From Luteibacter aegosomaticola (GTDB lineage Bacteria; Pseudomonadota; Gammaproteobacteria; Xanthomonadales; Rhodanobacteraceae), in the NCBI RefSeq assembly GCF_023078475.1, contig NZ_CP095741.1, forward strand, positions 2,728,001 through 2,792,000: a stretch of 64,000 nt of DNA. The letters are read 5' to 3'. The translations under genes and the position numbers were made by a program. The notes below the pieces were generated by a model. The model was not told the DNA's origin, searched no databases, and worked only from the letters and a program-made list of their open reading frames with translations. Below, in pieces: positions 19,178 to 28,774 of the stretch. Each line of letters starts with the position of its first letter. Positions within the stretch are counted from its first letter, which is position 1.

Positions 19178-19900
19178 TTAGTGCGCCGAAGCCGTGGGCC
19201 GCACCACGATCTCGCTCACGTCCACGTCGCCAGGCTGTTCGATCGCAAAGCGGACGGCACGCCCGATGGCGTCCGGCTGCAGGGCGACGGCGCGCCACGC
19301 TTTCATCGCCTCTGCCGCGCCCGCATCGGTGATCGTGCTGGCCAACTCACTTTCCACCACACCGGGGTGGATGCAGGTGACGCGGATATCGCGGGACTCC
19401 TGGCGCAGGCCATCGGAAATCGCCCGCACCGCGAATTTCGTGGCGCAATAGACGGCAGCCGTCGGCGATACCGCGAGGGCGCCGATCGAGGCGATGTTGA
19501 TGACGTGGCCGCGCTTGCGCTCGAGCATATGCGGCAGCACGGCGGCGATGCCGTAAAGCACGCCCTTGATGTTGACGTCGACCATCTGGTCCCATTCGTC
19601 GACATGCAGGGCCGCAAGCGGTGAGAGCGGCATGACGCCGGCATTGTTGATGATGACATCGACATGCCCCCAAGCCGCCCGCGCCGCGTCCGCGAAGGCC
19701 TGCACGTCCGTGCGCGAGGTGACGTCGAGCGCGCGGTACAGCGCGGTGCCCCCGGCGGCGTTGATCTCCGTCGCGATGCGCTCCAGCCGGTCCGTCCGGC
19801 GGGCGCCGAGGAAGACCCGCGCCCCGGCGGCCGCCAGTTCGCGGGCGATGCCCTCGCCAATGCCGCTCGATGCGCCGGTGATCAGTACGGTCTTGTCCAT
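19178..19900 (-). CDS. Short-chain dehydrogenase/reductase
   Basis: A 240-residue classical SDR with cofactor loop TGASSGIG (residues 8-15), NNAG structural motif, catalytic Ser in NIASIGALAVS and the YCATK Tyr/Lys pair. The Arg residues after the second strand (LGARRTDRL) favour NADP(H). The substrate is unknown. It is transcribed divergently from a LysR-type regulator, which is the standard layout for a regulated target. Confidence 0.9.
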   Translation of the reverse strand: MDKTVLITGASSGIGEGIARELAAAGARVFLGARRTDRLERIATEINAAGGTALYRALDVTSRTDVQAFADAARAAWGHVDVIINNAGVMPLSPLAALHVDEWDQMVDVNIKGVLYGIAAVLPHMLERKRGHVINIASIGALAVSPTAAVYCATKFAVRAISDGLRQESRDIRVTCIHPGVVESELASTITDAGAAEAMKAWRAVALQPDAIGRAVRFAIEQPGDVDVSEIVVRPTASAH

Positions 19901-19977
19901 GGTGGATGTCCTTGGTGAGAGAGGACATCACGGTAAGAGTCGGCTCCCCACTGGACAATCCAGCAAACCATTGACTC

Positions 19978-20000
19978 ATTGGTTAGTATGGTTAACCAAT
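19978..20000. promoter_or_regulatory. Inverted repeat (LysR-type operator) overlapping the LysR start codon
   Basis: ATTGGTTA-N7-TAACCAAT spans the 23 bp ending in the first two bases of the LysR ATG. A further AACCA/TGGTT pair overlaps its left side, giving several spaced copies of the same half-site. This is the arrangement of a LysR-family binding site that controls both the regulator and the divergent SDR gene. Confidence 0.6.
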
Positions 20001-20901
20001 GAACCTAGACCTCAACCTGCTCCAGGCTTTCGTAGCCGTCGCCGAAACGGGCAACTTCCGGGCCGCGGCGGATCGCCTTGGCGTGACCCGGTCCGCCGTC
20101 AGCCAGGCCATGCGCCGGCTGGAGGATCAGTTGAGCGTTGCCCTCGCCCGCCGGACCACGCGCAGCGTGAGCCTGACCGAAGCCGGTGCGCGGCTGTACG
20201 CGGACGTGGCGCCAAACCTCGCCGAACTGGCAGCGTCCATGGAAGCCACCGGGAGCCTGGCCGGCATGGCGCGCGGTCAGTTACGCCTTGCGGTATCCAC
20301 CATCGCCGAACGCTTTCTCGACGGGCCACTGCTCGCGGCCTTCATGCTCGCGAACCCCGGCATCGAGCTTGATGTCACGGTAACCGACGAGGAGTTCGAC
20401 ATCGTTGCCGAGGGCTACGACGCCGGTGTCCGCCTCGGCGAAGTGATCGAGCAGGACATGATCGCGATCCCGGTGTCCGGGCCCATGCGACAGGTGGCCG
20501 TCGCGAGCCCCGATTATCTTGAACGGCACGCAGCGCCAGCCCATCCGCGCGACCTGACCGCGCATCGCTGCATCGGCTGGCGGCCCGCGCCACACGTCGC
20601 ACCGTACCGCTGGGAATTTGAAGCGGACGGCGAACCCTTCGACGTCGCCGCAGGCGTCGGCATGACCACCAACGATGTATGGCTGATGCTGCGCACCGCC
20701 CTGGCGGGCGGTGGCATCACCTTTGGCACCGAAGATACGTTTCGCCCATACATCGACCGCGGCGAACTGGTGTCGCTGCTTGAGCCGTGGCTTACACCGT
20801 TTCCAGGATTCTTTCTTTACTACCCTGGGAGGCGTCATCTTGCGCCCAAGCTGCGGGCACTCGTGGATCATGTGAAGGCGTTTCCGCAGCCGTCGCGGTA
20901 A
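19999..20901 (+). CDS. LysR-family transcriptional regulator
   Basis: A 300-residue protein with an N-terminal winged helix-turn-helix ([20 protein letters not shown], then [18 protein letters not shown]) and a substrate-binding domain. It is divergent from the SDR gene with 98 bp between starts, and the palindrome described above sits in its start region. Its last 110 bp overlap the 3' end of the convergent chemoreceptor gene, so both coding frames share DNA there. It likely regulates the SDR gene and itself. Confidence 0.92.
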   Translation: MNLDLNLLQAFVAVAETGNFRAAADRLGVTRSAVSQAMRRLEDQLSVALARRTTRSVSLTEAGARLYADVAPNLAELAASMEATGSLAGMARGQLRLAVSTIAERFLDGPLLAAFMLANPGIELDVTVTDEEFDIVAEGYDAGVRLGEVIEQDMIAIPVSGPMRQVAVASPDYLERHAAPAHPRDLTAHRCIGWRPAPHVAPYRWEFEADGEPFDVAAGVGMTTNDVWLMLRTALAGGGITFGTEDTFRPYIDRGELVSLLEPWLTPFPGFFLYYPGRRHLAPKLRALVDHVKAFPQPSR

Positions 20902-22429
20902 GTATCCGGAAGAACGCGACCTGCTCCAGCAACGCACCCGCCAGATCGCTGGCCTGCTGGCTCGCGGCGCTGGCTTCTTCGACGAGCGCCGCGTTTTGCT
21001 GCGTCACGGCATCGAGCTCGGTCACGGCGTTGTTCACCTGCTCAATGCCGGCCGATTGTTCTGTCGATGCCTGCGCGATCTGCGCGACGATGGCAGACGC
21101 CTGCGTGGCAATCTGTTCCATCGCCTCCAGCGCTTCACCAGTCTGAAGCACAAGCGCCGCCCCCTCTTCCACGCGTTCTTCCGTCGTGCCAATCAGCGTC
21201 TTGATTTCGTGCGCGGCCTCTTTGCTCCGCTGCGCGAGGCGGCGCACTTCCGCGGCAACCACGGCAAAACCCCTGCCCTGTTCACCTGCCCGGGCCGCTT
21301 CCACCGCGGCATTGAGCGCAAGCAGGTTGGTCTGGAACGACAATTCGTCGATAAGCTCGACAATGCCACCGACGGCGACGCTCGCCTCGCGGATCCGCGA
21401 CATCGCAAGTACCGCATTCCCCGACATGCTGCGCGCTAACGCAGCATCGGCTTCGAGCGATCTGGTGAGTTCCCGCGCAGCAATGGCGCCGTCGGCGTTC
21501 TGGCGAACCGAAGCTGTCATCTGCTCCATCGACGCTGCTGTTTCTTCCAGGCTTGCCGCTTGCTCCTGCGTACGCGACGAAAGCTCATCGTTGCCCGCGG
21601 CGATATCACGTGCGGCGTGGTCGACCTGTTCGGCGTTCTGGCGCACCTGGCGAACGATCGCCGTGAGGTTTTCATCCATTGCGCCCAGCGAACGAAGCGT
21701 CTCGCTCAACTCATCACGCCCACTCACCTGCAGCGTGTGCCCCAGCTCGCCATCACGAATGCTGGAAGCAAGGTCGCGTGCGCGCACCAGCGGGCGAAGG
21801 ATGGAGCGCGCCAGGATGAATCCGACAACACCGAGGATCAGTGTCGCCAAAGCGACCATCAGGCCGATGACGATGTAGGTACCGCGCTGGATCGCCAGTG
21901 CCGTGGCATAGCTATCAGCGGCTTCCTTGACGTTATCCGACACGATGGTATCGATGGCCGCACTTTCCGCCGAAAACGCCGGACCCACCTCAGAAAGCAT
22001 GAAGGCTACGGCTGCCTCGTGCTGGCCATCGGTCATCATCTTTTCGAGTTTCAACTTCAGGCCGCGCGCCTTCTGTTGTGCGGCGATAAAACGATCCGCG
22101 GCGGCCTGCTCCTGCGGCGAGCTGACCATGGCCGGGTAATACGCTTTCCAGGGCTTATCCATTTTCGCCACGAGCGCGTTCGTGGCAGCAATACCTTCGG
22201 CAGCGCCTTCAGGCGTGCCCTTGAGCAGTGCGCGATTCAGGGCCGTACGATTCTGATTGAAGAGGTCACGCACCTCGTTGACATCGACGATCGGCATCAG
22301 CGCCGTGTGGTACATCGCGGCAAGGCGCGCGTCGGTCTGTTGCAAGGCATACAAGGCGGCTCCGCCTACCGCCAACACGGCTACCACCGCGAGGCCGAGC
22401 ATAAGGAGGATGCGATCACGTATTTTCAT
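20792..22429 (-). CDS. Methyl-accepting chemotaxis protein
   Basis: A 545-residue chemoreceptor: membrane helix 1 (about 8-30), a periplasmic four-helix-bundle type sensor (about 35-185; [20 protein letters not shown]), membrane helix 2 (about 190-215), HAMP, then the signalling coiled coil with the conserved tip [20 protein letters not shown]. It relays ligand binding to CheA/CheW. No CheR-tethering pentapeptide is seen at the C-terminus. It is preceded by a flagellar-type promoter. The 3' end overlaps the convergent LysR gene by 110 bp. Confidence 0.93.
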   Translation of the reverse strand: MKIRDRILLMLGLAVVAVLAVGGAALYALQQTDARLAAMYHTALMPIVDVNEVRDLFNQNRTALNRALLKGTPEGAAEGIAATNALVAKMDKPWKAYYPAMVSSPQEQAAADRFIAAQQKARGLKLKLEKMMTDGQHEAAVAFMLSEVGPAFSAESAAIDTIVSDNVKEAADSYATALAIQRGTYIVIGLMVALATLILGVVGFILARSILRPLVRARDLASSIRDGELGHTLQVSGRDELSETLRSLGAMDENLTAIVRQVRQNAEQVDHAARDIAAGNDELSSRTQEQAASLEETAASMEQMTASVRQNADGAIAARELTRSLEADAALARSMSGNAVLAMSRIREASVAVGGIVELIDELSFQTNLLALNAAVEAARAGEQGRGFAVVAAEVRRLAQRSKEAAHEIKTLIGTTEERVEEGAALVLQTGEALEAMEQIATQASAIVAQIAQASTEQSAGIEQVNNAVTELDAVTQQNAALVEEASAASQQASDLAGALLEQVAFFRILTATAAETPSHDPRVPAAWAQDDASQGSKERILETV

Positions 22430-22461
22430 GGGGTCCTTCCAAAGTGAGGGCTTCCCCGTCC

Positions 22462-22488
22462 GTATCGGCCACCTAATTTGCCGCTTAA
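22462..22488 (-). promoter_or_regulatory. Sigma-28 (FliA)-type promoter of the chemoreceptor gene
   Basis: On the minus strand, TTAA-N15-GCCGATAC lies 33 bp upstream of the chemoreceptor ATG. It matches the flagellar consensus TAAA-N15-GCCGATAA at ten of twelve positions with the correct spacing. A GGAAGGA ribosome-binding site follows just before the ATG. Confidence 0.7.
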
Positions 22489-22628
22489 GGGCATATTTGC
22501 CGAAATTGATTAATTTGTTTCCTAGGAACAGCCCGCCAACACGCCCCCGACACGTGCCGATGTCGCCGCAAGATATTGCGCCCCAACAAGTCCTAAGAAA
22601 TTCACCCAGCTAACACAAGGGTGAAAAC

Positions 22629-23648
22629 GTGGCATCCTTTAGCCATCGAAAACACCACCACAGGGCTGGGAGCTGGAAGACGGTGAACGGAGTCGCGCGC
22701 GGGCAGCGCATGGATCACACGCCCTGGCAGTGGGGGCAGCATCTGGCTGTCGCCGCCGCTTACGGCGCGTGCTACGAGATCGCCCGCTACCTTTCGTTCC
22801 CCCAGTGGATGCTCACGGCTGGCCTCCGCCTCGCCGCACTCCTGCTCCTACCCCGGCGCTACTGGCCCGCCCTCGCCCTGGGTGAATTCCTCCCCCTCCT
22901 CGAAAGCTCGGCCGCGAACGCGCCGGACCTCGGCATCGGCTGGGCCATCTCGGCTTCGGTGCCTATGGTGGTGTTGTGGATGGCGATCATGACGCCGCTA
23001 CGGGCGCGTTGGTCGCTGTACGACAGCCGCGGCGATGTACGCATCCCCATGGTGCTCGTGGCCGCTTTGGGCGTCTCCGTCGTGACCGCCATTGCCACCC
23101 TGCTCACGGCCGAGGCAGCGATCCTCAACGGCCCGGACGGCAGCTGGCCCGATCCGAATACCGGGCCACTGGGCTATTTCATGGCCTACACGCTCGGTGC
23201 CTACCTCGGTGCCCTGACGTTGACCCCGATGGTGCTGGCACTCCGTGAGCGCTTTCGACACCTCCGCGGCGTCCCGTTGAACTTGCAGCTCATCGCGCGG
23301 AGCCCATTGTTCCTCGACACCGTGCGCTGGCTATTGCCCATGCTGGCGGCGACCACCTGGGTGGCTATCAATACGCACGACGAGACGTTGCGCCAGGCCG
23401 CACGCCTGGCACTCGTCCTGCCCGTGCTCGGCATGGCCTGGCGTCACGGATGGCACGGCACCGCCATTGGCGGCATGGTGGCCAGCATGGCTCTTGCCAT
23501 CGTCGCTTCGATCGCTTCGCCTGGCCTGCTCGCCGAACCCGGCACCATCCGGGTTGAAGCCATCATGGCGCTGGCCATCTCCGGCACCTTGCTGGTGCGC
23601 GTGCGTGCACCCGTGGCCCGCACCGCCCATCAAGCCAGCCGTACCTGA
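22629..23648 (+). CDS. Stand-alone MASE1-domain membrane protein
   Basis: A protein of up to 339 residues with about eight membrane helices and MASE1 character (AAYGACYEIARYLSF, then an acidic loop and repeated hydrophobic segments). MASE1 is usually the sensory part of GGDEF or histidine kinase proteins, but here no output domain follows and the frame ends soon after the last helix. I use the GTG at 22629, behind AAGGGTGA; GTG 22683 or ATG 22710 would also fit, and the first helix starts only after residue 35. It may signal through a separate partner. The convergent small gene begins 200 bp downstream. Confidence 0.75.
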   Translation: MASFSHRKHHHRAGSWKTVNGVARGQRMDHTPWQWGQHLAVAAAYGACYEIARYLSFPQWMLTAGLRLAALLLLPRRYWPALALGEFLPLLESSAANAPDLGIGWAISASVPMVVLWMAIMTPLRARWSLYDSRGDVRIPMVLVAALGVSVVTAIATLLTAEAAILNGPDGSWPDPNTGPLGYFMAYTLGAYLGALTLTPMVLALRERFRHLRGVPLNLQLIARSPLFLDTVRWLLPMLAATTWVAINTHDETLRQAARLALVLPVLGMAWRHGWHGTAIGGMVASMALAIVASIASPGLLAEPGTIRVEAIMALAISGTLLVRVRAPVARTAHQASRT

Positions 23649-23652
23649 CGGC

Positions 23653-23679
23653 CTTGGGGCGGCAGGCTGCCGCCCCAAG
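23653..23679. terminator. Hairpin between the MASE1 gene and the convergent small gene
   Basis: CTTGGGGCGGCAG and its exact complement CTGCCGCCCCAAG flank a single base, giving a 12-13 bp stem five bases past the MASE1 stop. It lies 12 bp past the stop of the small minus-strand gene, so it may terminate both. There is no T-run. Confidence 0.6.
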
Positions 23680-23690
23680 CCTTAAGCCCG

Positions 23691-23846
23691 TCAGGGGCCC
23701 TTGACGGAACACACCAGCGGGTTGCACGGAAGATCCAGCGCCTTTGTGCCGGTGGTGGTGGGGGTCGGTGCGTTGGCGGCGGCAGTCGCACCGCACGAAA
23801 CGGCCAGCAGGAAGCCGACAACGAGGGTCTGATAGATCGTGCGCAT
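23691..23846 (-). CDS. Small secreted protein, 51 residues
   Basis: ATG 23846 follows a good ribosome-binding site (AAGGAG, nine bases before the start) and opens a 51-codon frame. It has a signal peptide (about 1-23, MRTIYQTLVVGFLLAVSCG) and a short mature part with Thr/Pro repeats and two cysteines near the end (LPCNPLVCSVKGP) that could form a disulfide. It has no family I recognise. The strong SD and signal peptide make it more likely real than chance. Confidence 0.65.
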   Translation of the reverse strand: MRTIYQTLVVGFLLAVSCGATAAANAPTPTTTGTKALDLPCNPLVCSVKGP

Positions 23847-24000
23847 GGCGAACTCCTTACATGTGTGATAGGAGTCTTTAGCCTAGCCGAGGGCTCTCAG
23901 CCGCCGCCTGTGCGCTCGATGAACTGCCGGATCGGTGCATCACCTGAGCGTCGAAGGCTATTTTCGGCCGGGACTTAACGGCCATTCATGTACCGGGCAG

Positions 24001-24118
24001 TATATTTATTCCCAAGGTTGCCGAGAGGCACCAGTCCCACGCATCTCCGGCGGTTCCCCTGCTGCCTTTGCATCGATGGATCCACCCCGAGCCCGCGGCC
24101 CCCTCCGCGGGCTTTTTA
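24001..24118 (+). ncRNA. Candidate small RNA ending in an intrinsic terminator
   Basis: No protein-coding frame fits 23847-24261, yet GCCCGCGG-N6-CCGCGGGC (24091-24112) followed by CTTTTTATT is a textbook intrinsic terminator on the plus strand. The only upstream plus-strand gene is MASE1, and its end already has a hairpin and a convergent gene. TATATT at 24001-24006 is a possible -10 box, so a transcript of about 105 nt is likely. The -35 box is weak and no known RNA family is recognised by eye. Confidence 0.4.
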
Positions 24119-24261
24119 TTGCCTGTCGTTTCGCGCAGCACGCATCTTGAGTATTTGCTCGCCAAGGCGCCGCTCTACCAGGTGCAGGAAAGCCTGACAT
24201 CCGGAGTCGAGAGACGCCTACGTAACGACGCGGGCACATCGCTTCGAGAGCCGACCTATCC

Positions 24262-25094
24262 TTGAAAAACTCATCAGGCAAGGCGTCAAGAACACCTATG
24301 ACGGCGATAGCACCGCAAGTAAATCACCCGAAGTCCGAGCACACGAGTGCGCGCGGCATTGCGTCACGCATGGGCAACTTCGATGATTCGTCGATGAACT
24401 TGAACTACCGACTTACCAACGTGGAACACGCGCTCGCGAAAGTCGATGACGACATGCGCGACGTAAAGGATCGCCTTGGCTCACTTGAATGCGCCGTCGT
24501 CAGGCTCGACGGACGGATCGACGGCCTCGAGATCAAGATGGATAGTGGCTTCCATGCACTAAGCGAAAAGATCGACGCGTCGAACCGGCAACTCGACGTA
24601 CGGTTCGAAGCCATGATGCAGCGGTCTGATGCAAAGTTCGAAGCGATGGCGCAGGACTTCACGGGCCAGCTAAAAGCCGCCACACAAGAATCGAAGGCTG
24701 ATCTCAAGGCAGCCACGCAGGAGTCGAAAGCCGACCTCAAGGCAGCCACGCAGGAGTGAAAGCATGGTTCGACGCGACCATGCAACGATCTGACGCGATG
24801 GCTCAGGAGTGGAGGGCCGAACTTAAGGCAGCCAGACAGGAGTCGAAAACATGGTTCGAGGCGACCATGCTGCGATCCGACGCAAAATCTGAAGCGATGA
24901 CACAGGAGTCGAACGCCAGATTCGCAGCGGTGAACGAGGCGCTTGATCGCGTTCCTACGAAGTTGCAGCTCGCTCTGTGGGGTGGCGGCGCGTTTGCTTC
25001 CCTCTTCGTGGCGGCGATGGCTGTCATCGCGGTGCTTTTGCGCGCTCAGGGCTACGTGATCGCCTCTGAGATAGTGAAAAGCGTGGTGCCTTGA
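24262..25094 (+). pseudogene. Coiled-coil membrane protein gene broken by a single-base deletion
   Basis: The 5' part (TTG 24262 or ATG 24298) encodes a regular coiled coil of repeated ATQESKADLKA units that stops at TGA 24757-24759. The next frame (24756-25094) continues with repeats of the same kind (WFDATMQRSDAMAQ, WFEATMLRSDAKS) and ends in a membrane helix. Other copies of the repeat read GAGTCGAAA; here it reads GAGTGAAA, so one C is missing. Restoring it gives one protein of about 277 residues designed like the intact gene at 7572. It is a recent inactivation, a sequencing error, or a frameshifting site. Confidence 0.75.
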
Positions 25095-25134
25095 ACCTAT
25101 GTCGCGTCGGGCCGACGCCAACATCCCCGGATGA

Positions 25135-26010
25135 TCAAACCCCAAGCCTGGACGCCTGACGAGTTGGCCCCGCACCGTCGACCGAGGACGACCTCGCTAC
25201 CGTACGCAACGCGGCCACCTGGGTGGCCGTCGGAAGCGGCCGCTTGGCCTGCGCACCGGAAAGCAACGGGCTGGCCATGGCATCGCGCAGGAGCTCGACG
25301 GCACCGAGGACCGCCTTGATCCGGCGCTCCTCCATGCCGGATACCCCGAACGTCTCGAGGAGATCGTCCGCGGCTTCGCACAGGCGTGCGATCAGGTCAA
25401 ACAGGGCACGCTCGCCCTCTTCCCCCGCGGGCGCAAGGCGCCCGGCAAACGCGAGTGCAGCCGATAGCTGGGCGAGGTAACGCGATGCATCCTTTTCCGC
25501 CCCGAGAAGGCCGTCGACCACGGCGGGCTCGGAGGCGGCCTCCGAGCGAACGGGCGGGATCACTGGCGGGTTGATCGCCATGTTCTCGTAGGCAGAAAGC
25601 TCGATCGGGTGCGCTGCACGGATACCATCGATGCGCTTACGAGCGTCGGTATTGGCATCAACCCCGAAGGCGCGATCGGCCAGGGCGTGGAAGAACTCCG
25701 CTTGGGAGCGCAGCCACTGGGGCACGCTGGAATCCCTGCCCACCACCGCCGGCGCCTGCTTGGCGAGGACGAAACGCAATGCACTCGTTTCGTAGTAGCG
25801 GTTGACCACACCACCGCCGTGGTTGTGGATGACTTCAGCCAATCCCGCCAGATGCCGGCCAAACAGCGCGCTGCGCCGCTCGGCCACTTCGCAGCGCTCC
25901 TGCCATTCGCCGGCCGAATCGCGAATCCGTGCCAGTCTCCAGCCCAGGTAGATACTCGTGGCGAAAAACAGTGAGCCAAAGGCGGCAAGAACGACGAGCA
26001 CGGGGGTCAT
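25135..26010 (-). CDS. Membrane-anchored protein of unknown function
   Basis: A 291-residue protein starting at ATG 26010 behind AGGAAG. One N-terminal membrane helix (about 2-24, PVLVVLAAFGSLFFATS) is followed by a helical, partly coiled-coil soluble region with no catalytic motif I recognise. It ends 40 bp from the preceding broken coiled-coil gene and lies opposite to the following response regulator. An upstream ORF extension to 26145 gives a poor N-terminus and was rejected. Confidence 0.65.
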   Translation of the reverse strand: MTPVLVVLAAFGSLFFATSIYLGWRLARIRDSAGEWQERCEVAERRSALFGRHLAGLAEVIHNHGGGVVNRYYETSALRFVLAKQAPAVVGRDSSVPQWLRSQAEFFHALADRAFGVDANTDARKRIDGIRAAHPIELSAYENMAINPPVIPPVRSEAASEPAVVDGLLGAEKDASRYLAQLSAALAFAGRLAPAGEEGERALFDLIARLCEAADDLLETFGVSGMEERRIKAVLGAVELLRDAMASPLLSGAQAKRPLPTATQVAALRTVARSSSVDGAGPTRQASRLGV

Positions 26011-26247
26011 GGGGCTTCCTGCGTGGCGGCAAACGGGGGCCTTGAACCCAAGCATCGGGCCAGACCAAGGTTGTCGGCCGATAGGCGGCGATCTTGAATG
26101 GAGTGCCGCGGCAATGAGAGGAGTAATGAAAAAAAACCACAACAAATCATGCCCCTATGCCAATATCACCCGATTCTGCATAGGCATGAACAGTCCGGCC
26201 AACGCATAATGTCGTCGGCTTGGCAGAGCGTATTGGGGCGGCAGTAC

Positions 26248-26913
26248 ATGGACGAGTCGGTGCACGAGAAGCGAGCGTGGGTTGTCGATGACGACCCCGC
26301 GGTAAGGGAGCGCCTGTCCCAGCTGATCCTGCAGGCGCTCGGCGACGACGCTCACCTCTCCACGGCAGAAGATATCGCCCAGGCCAAGACGCAATTCCAT
26401 GCCTCCACGGGAGGGCTCGCATTGGTGGACATCGGCCTCCCCGATGGCAACGGCATCGAGCTGATCGCCTGGCTTCAGCTGCACCACCCTCAGGTGACGA
26501 CGGTCGTGGTGTCGGCGTACGGCGCCGAAGACACCGTCGTTGCCGCGCTGCGATCCGGCGCGGCGGGTTACCTGCTCAAGGAGCGCGACGACACCGAGCT
26601 CCTGCTCTCGCTACAGAGCATCAAGCGCGGCGGCGCCTTCATCGATCCGTTCGTCGCGCGACGCATCCTTGCCCTGCTACCCACGGAAGTACCGCCCACA
26701 CCGGAACCGCCTCGCGACGCGACGCTTTCCGACCGCGAGGTGGAAATCCTGCGCCTGGTGGCCCGTGGCTACAGCAACCGGGAGATCGCGGAACTCACGT
26801 CGCTGTCCCGATTCACCATCGAGGACTACACCAAGAAGATCTACCGCAAGCTCGCGGTCAACTCACGCACCGCTGCGGTATTCGAGGCCAAGGCCATGGG
26901 ATGGCTGCATTGA
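26248..26913 (+). CDS. Response regulator (receiver plus LuxR-type HTH)
   Basis: A 221-residue NarL-type regulator with receiver acidic pair in WVVDDDPAV, phospho-acceptor Asp61 in LVDIGLPDG, the conserved Lys in YLLKERD, and a C-terminal LuxR helix-turn-helix (LSDREVEILRLVARGYSNREIA). Start chosen at ATG 26248; an in-frame ATG at 26209 would add 13 residues. Its stop (TGA) overlaps the kinase ATG at 26913, so the pair is one operon with translational coupling. Confidence 0.9.
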   Translation: MDESVHEKRAWVVDDDPAVRERLSQLILQALGDDAHLSTAEDIAQAKTQFHASTGGLALVDIGLPDGNGIELIAWLQLHHPQVTTVVVSAYGAEDTVVAALRSGAAGYLLKERDDTELLLSLQSIKRGGAFIDPFVARRILALLPTEVPPTPEPPRDATLSDREVEILRLVARGYSNREIAELTSLSRFTIEDYTKKIYRKLAVNSRTAAVFEAKAMGWLH

Positions 26914-28763
26914 TGTGGCGTGCGCTAGCGTGCCTGGTTATCGCGTTGGCCACCGCATGCGGCCCGCAAGGCGCATGGGCGAGCACACCATCCTATGTCG
27001 AGATCACCGCGGCTGAGGCGGCGCCGGCCGACTGGAACGCCACGACGCCACCCAGCGACGGCTGGACCCCGGTTCACCTGATCGACTTCTGGGACGCGCG
27101 CTGGCCTGACCACAGCGGCGTGGTCTGGTATCGCCTCCATTGGAACCAGGACAACGCCGACCAGCCCACGGCACTCCTCGTGAACTACGTGAGCCTCGCC
27201 AGCGCCATGTACGTCAATGGCAGCCTGGTGTACCGGGACGCCAGCCTCGTGGAACCCCTGTCGCGAAGCTGGACACGGCCGCAGTACTTCCTGCTCGACA
27301 AGCCACTGCTAAAACAGGGAAGCAACACCTTGCTCGTCCGCGTCTCCGGCCTGGCCAGCTACCAGCCGGGCTTCGGGACCGTGGAAGTGGGCGACCCGGC
27401 GGTAGTGCACCCTCGCTACCTCGACGGCGTGCGCTGGCGGTATGAGCTGCAAATGCTCGACCAGATGGTGGCCCTCGTATTCGGCGGCCTCTTCGCGATT
27501 ATCTGGATCCTGCGCCGCAAGGACAGCAGTTACGGCTGGTACGCGCTGAGCACCCTGCTCTCCTTCGTCTACGGCCTCAACTACACAGCCACCACCATCT
27601 GGTCCCTGACGACCACCGATGCCTGGGAAGCCGTCAACGCCGCCGCCTACCTGGCCGCCGGCTGCAGTTTCGCGGTGTTCCTGTTGCGCTACGTCGACCG
27701 GCGATGGCCGCGGCTGGAACGCGCGTTCCTCATCCTCAACGTCGTATCCATCGCGGCCGTTTGCGTCGCCCCCACACCGTCAGGGATCCATCGTGGATGG
27801 TGGTTCGCGGTAGGCGGCGTGATCTATTACGCGGCGACGCTCGGCTTCGCATGGCACGCACTGCGTACACGCCGTACGGATCACCTCGTGCTGTGCGCGT
27901 GCCTGATGATCCCCCTGCTGGTATCCGTCCATGACTTCCTCCTGTACTACGGGATCATCCGGAGCGACCGCTACCTGCTCGCGGTGACTTCACCGCTGAC
28001 CGTCATCGGCATGGGTTTCGCCCTGGCGTATCGCTTCGCCGTGGCGATGCGGCGCGTGGAAGGCTTCAACCTGGAGCTCACGCATGAAGTCGGCATCGCC
28101 ACACGCCAGCTCAGCGACACGCTCACTCGCGAACACACGCTCGCGATCGAAAACCTGCGCATCGGCGAACGCCTGAACCTCGTTCGCGACCTCCACGACG
28201 GCTTCGGCGGGAGCCTGGTCGGGGCGATCACATCGCTGGAGCGATCTCCGCCCTCACCGGTGGGCGAACACACCATCGGCGTGCTCCGTGAGCTGCGTGA
28301 TGACCTTCGCCTGATCGTGGACACCACCACGTACGAACAGGCAGCCGATCTCGGCAGCCTCATGGCGACCTTCCGTCACCGCTGGAGCCAGCGTCTGGAG
28401 CTGGCCGATATCGACAGCCAGTGGCAGTTCGATGGCCTGGACGGCCTGCATCTGGGGCCTGCGCACAGCCTCGACCTGATGCGCTTCCTGCAGGAAGCGC
28501 TCACCAACGTCCTCAAGCACAGCTGCGCGCGCCGGGTGCGTATCGAGCTGCTAGCCGATGGGGAACGCCTGCGCCTCGAGGTATCCGACGACGGCCTCGG
28601 CTTCGACGAAAACACAAAGACCTCAGGCGCCGGACTCGCCAGCCTGCGGGCGCGGGCGAACCGGCTGCATGGCACGCTACAGCGGACCACGGCACCGGGC
28701 CAGGGCGTCTCGGTATCGCTGGACATGCCAGCCATAGCGATGCCCCGGCTGCCGGTGACCTGA
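26913..28763 (+). CDS. Sensor histidine kinase with extracellular jelly-roll and multi-helix membrane input (HisKA_3)
   Basis: A 616-residue kinase: signal peptide (about 1-24), an extracellular domain of about 150 residues resembling the 7TMR-DISM/galactose-binding type (WYRLHWNQDN, LLVNYVSLASAMYVNG), seven or so membrane helices (about 175-385), a HisKA_3 domain with phospho-acceptor His428 in LVRDLHDGFGGSL, and a HATPase domain (FLQEALTNVLKHS, DDGLGFDE, GAGLASLRARA). It is the partner of the adjacent regulator. The same input architecture recurs at 37896-39230 without a kinase. A start at 26901 is possible. Confidence 0.88.
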   Translation: MWRALACLVIALATACGPQGAWASTPSYVEITAAEAAPADWNATTPPSDGWTPVHLIDFWDARWPDHSGVVWYRLHWNQDNADQPTALLVNYVSLASAMYVNGSLVYRDASLVEPLSRSWTRPQYFLLDKPLLKQGSNTLLVRVSGLASYQPGFGTVEVGDPAVVHPRYLDGVRWRYELQMLDQMVALVFGGLFAIIWILRRKDSSYGWYALSTLLSFVYGLNYTATTIWSLTTTDAWEAVNAAAYLAAGCSFAVFLLRYVDRRWPRLERAFLILNVVSIAAVCVAPTPSGIHRGWWFAVGGVIYYAATLGFAWHALRTRRTDHLVLCACLMIPLLVSVHDFLLYYGIIRSDRYLLAVTSPLTVIGMGFALAYRFAVAMRRVEGFNLELTHEVGIATRQLSDTLTREHTLAIENLRIGERLNLVRDLHDGFGGSLVGAITSLERSPPSPVGEHTIGVLRELRDDLRLIVDTTTYEQAADLGSLMATFRHRWSQRLELADIDSQWQFDGLDGLHLGPAHSLDLMRFLQEALTNVLKHSCARRVRIELLADGERLRLEVSDDGLGFDENTKTSGAGLASLRARANRLHGTLQRTTAPGQGVSVSLDMPAIAMPRLPVT

Positions 28764-28774
28764 TCGTCGCTTCG

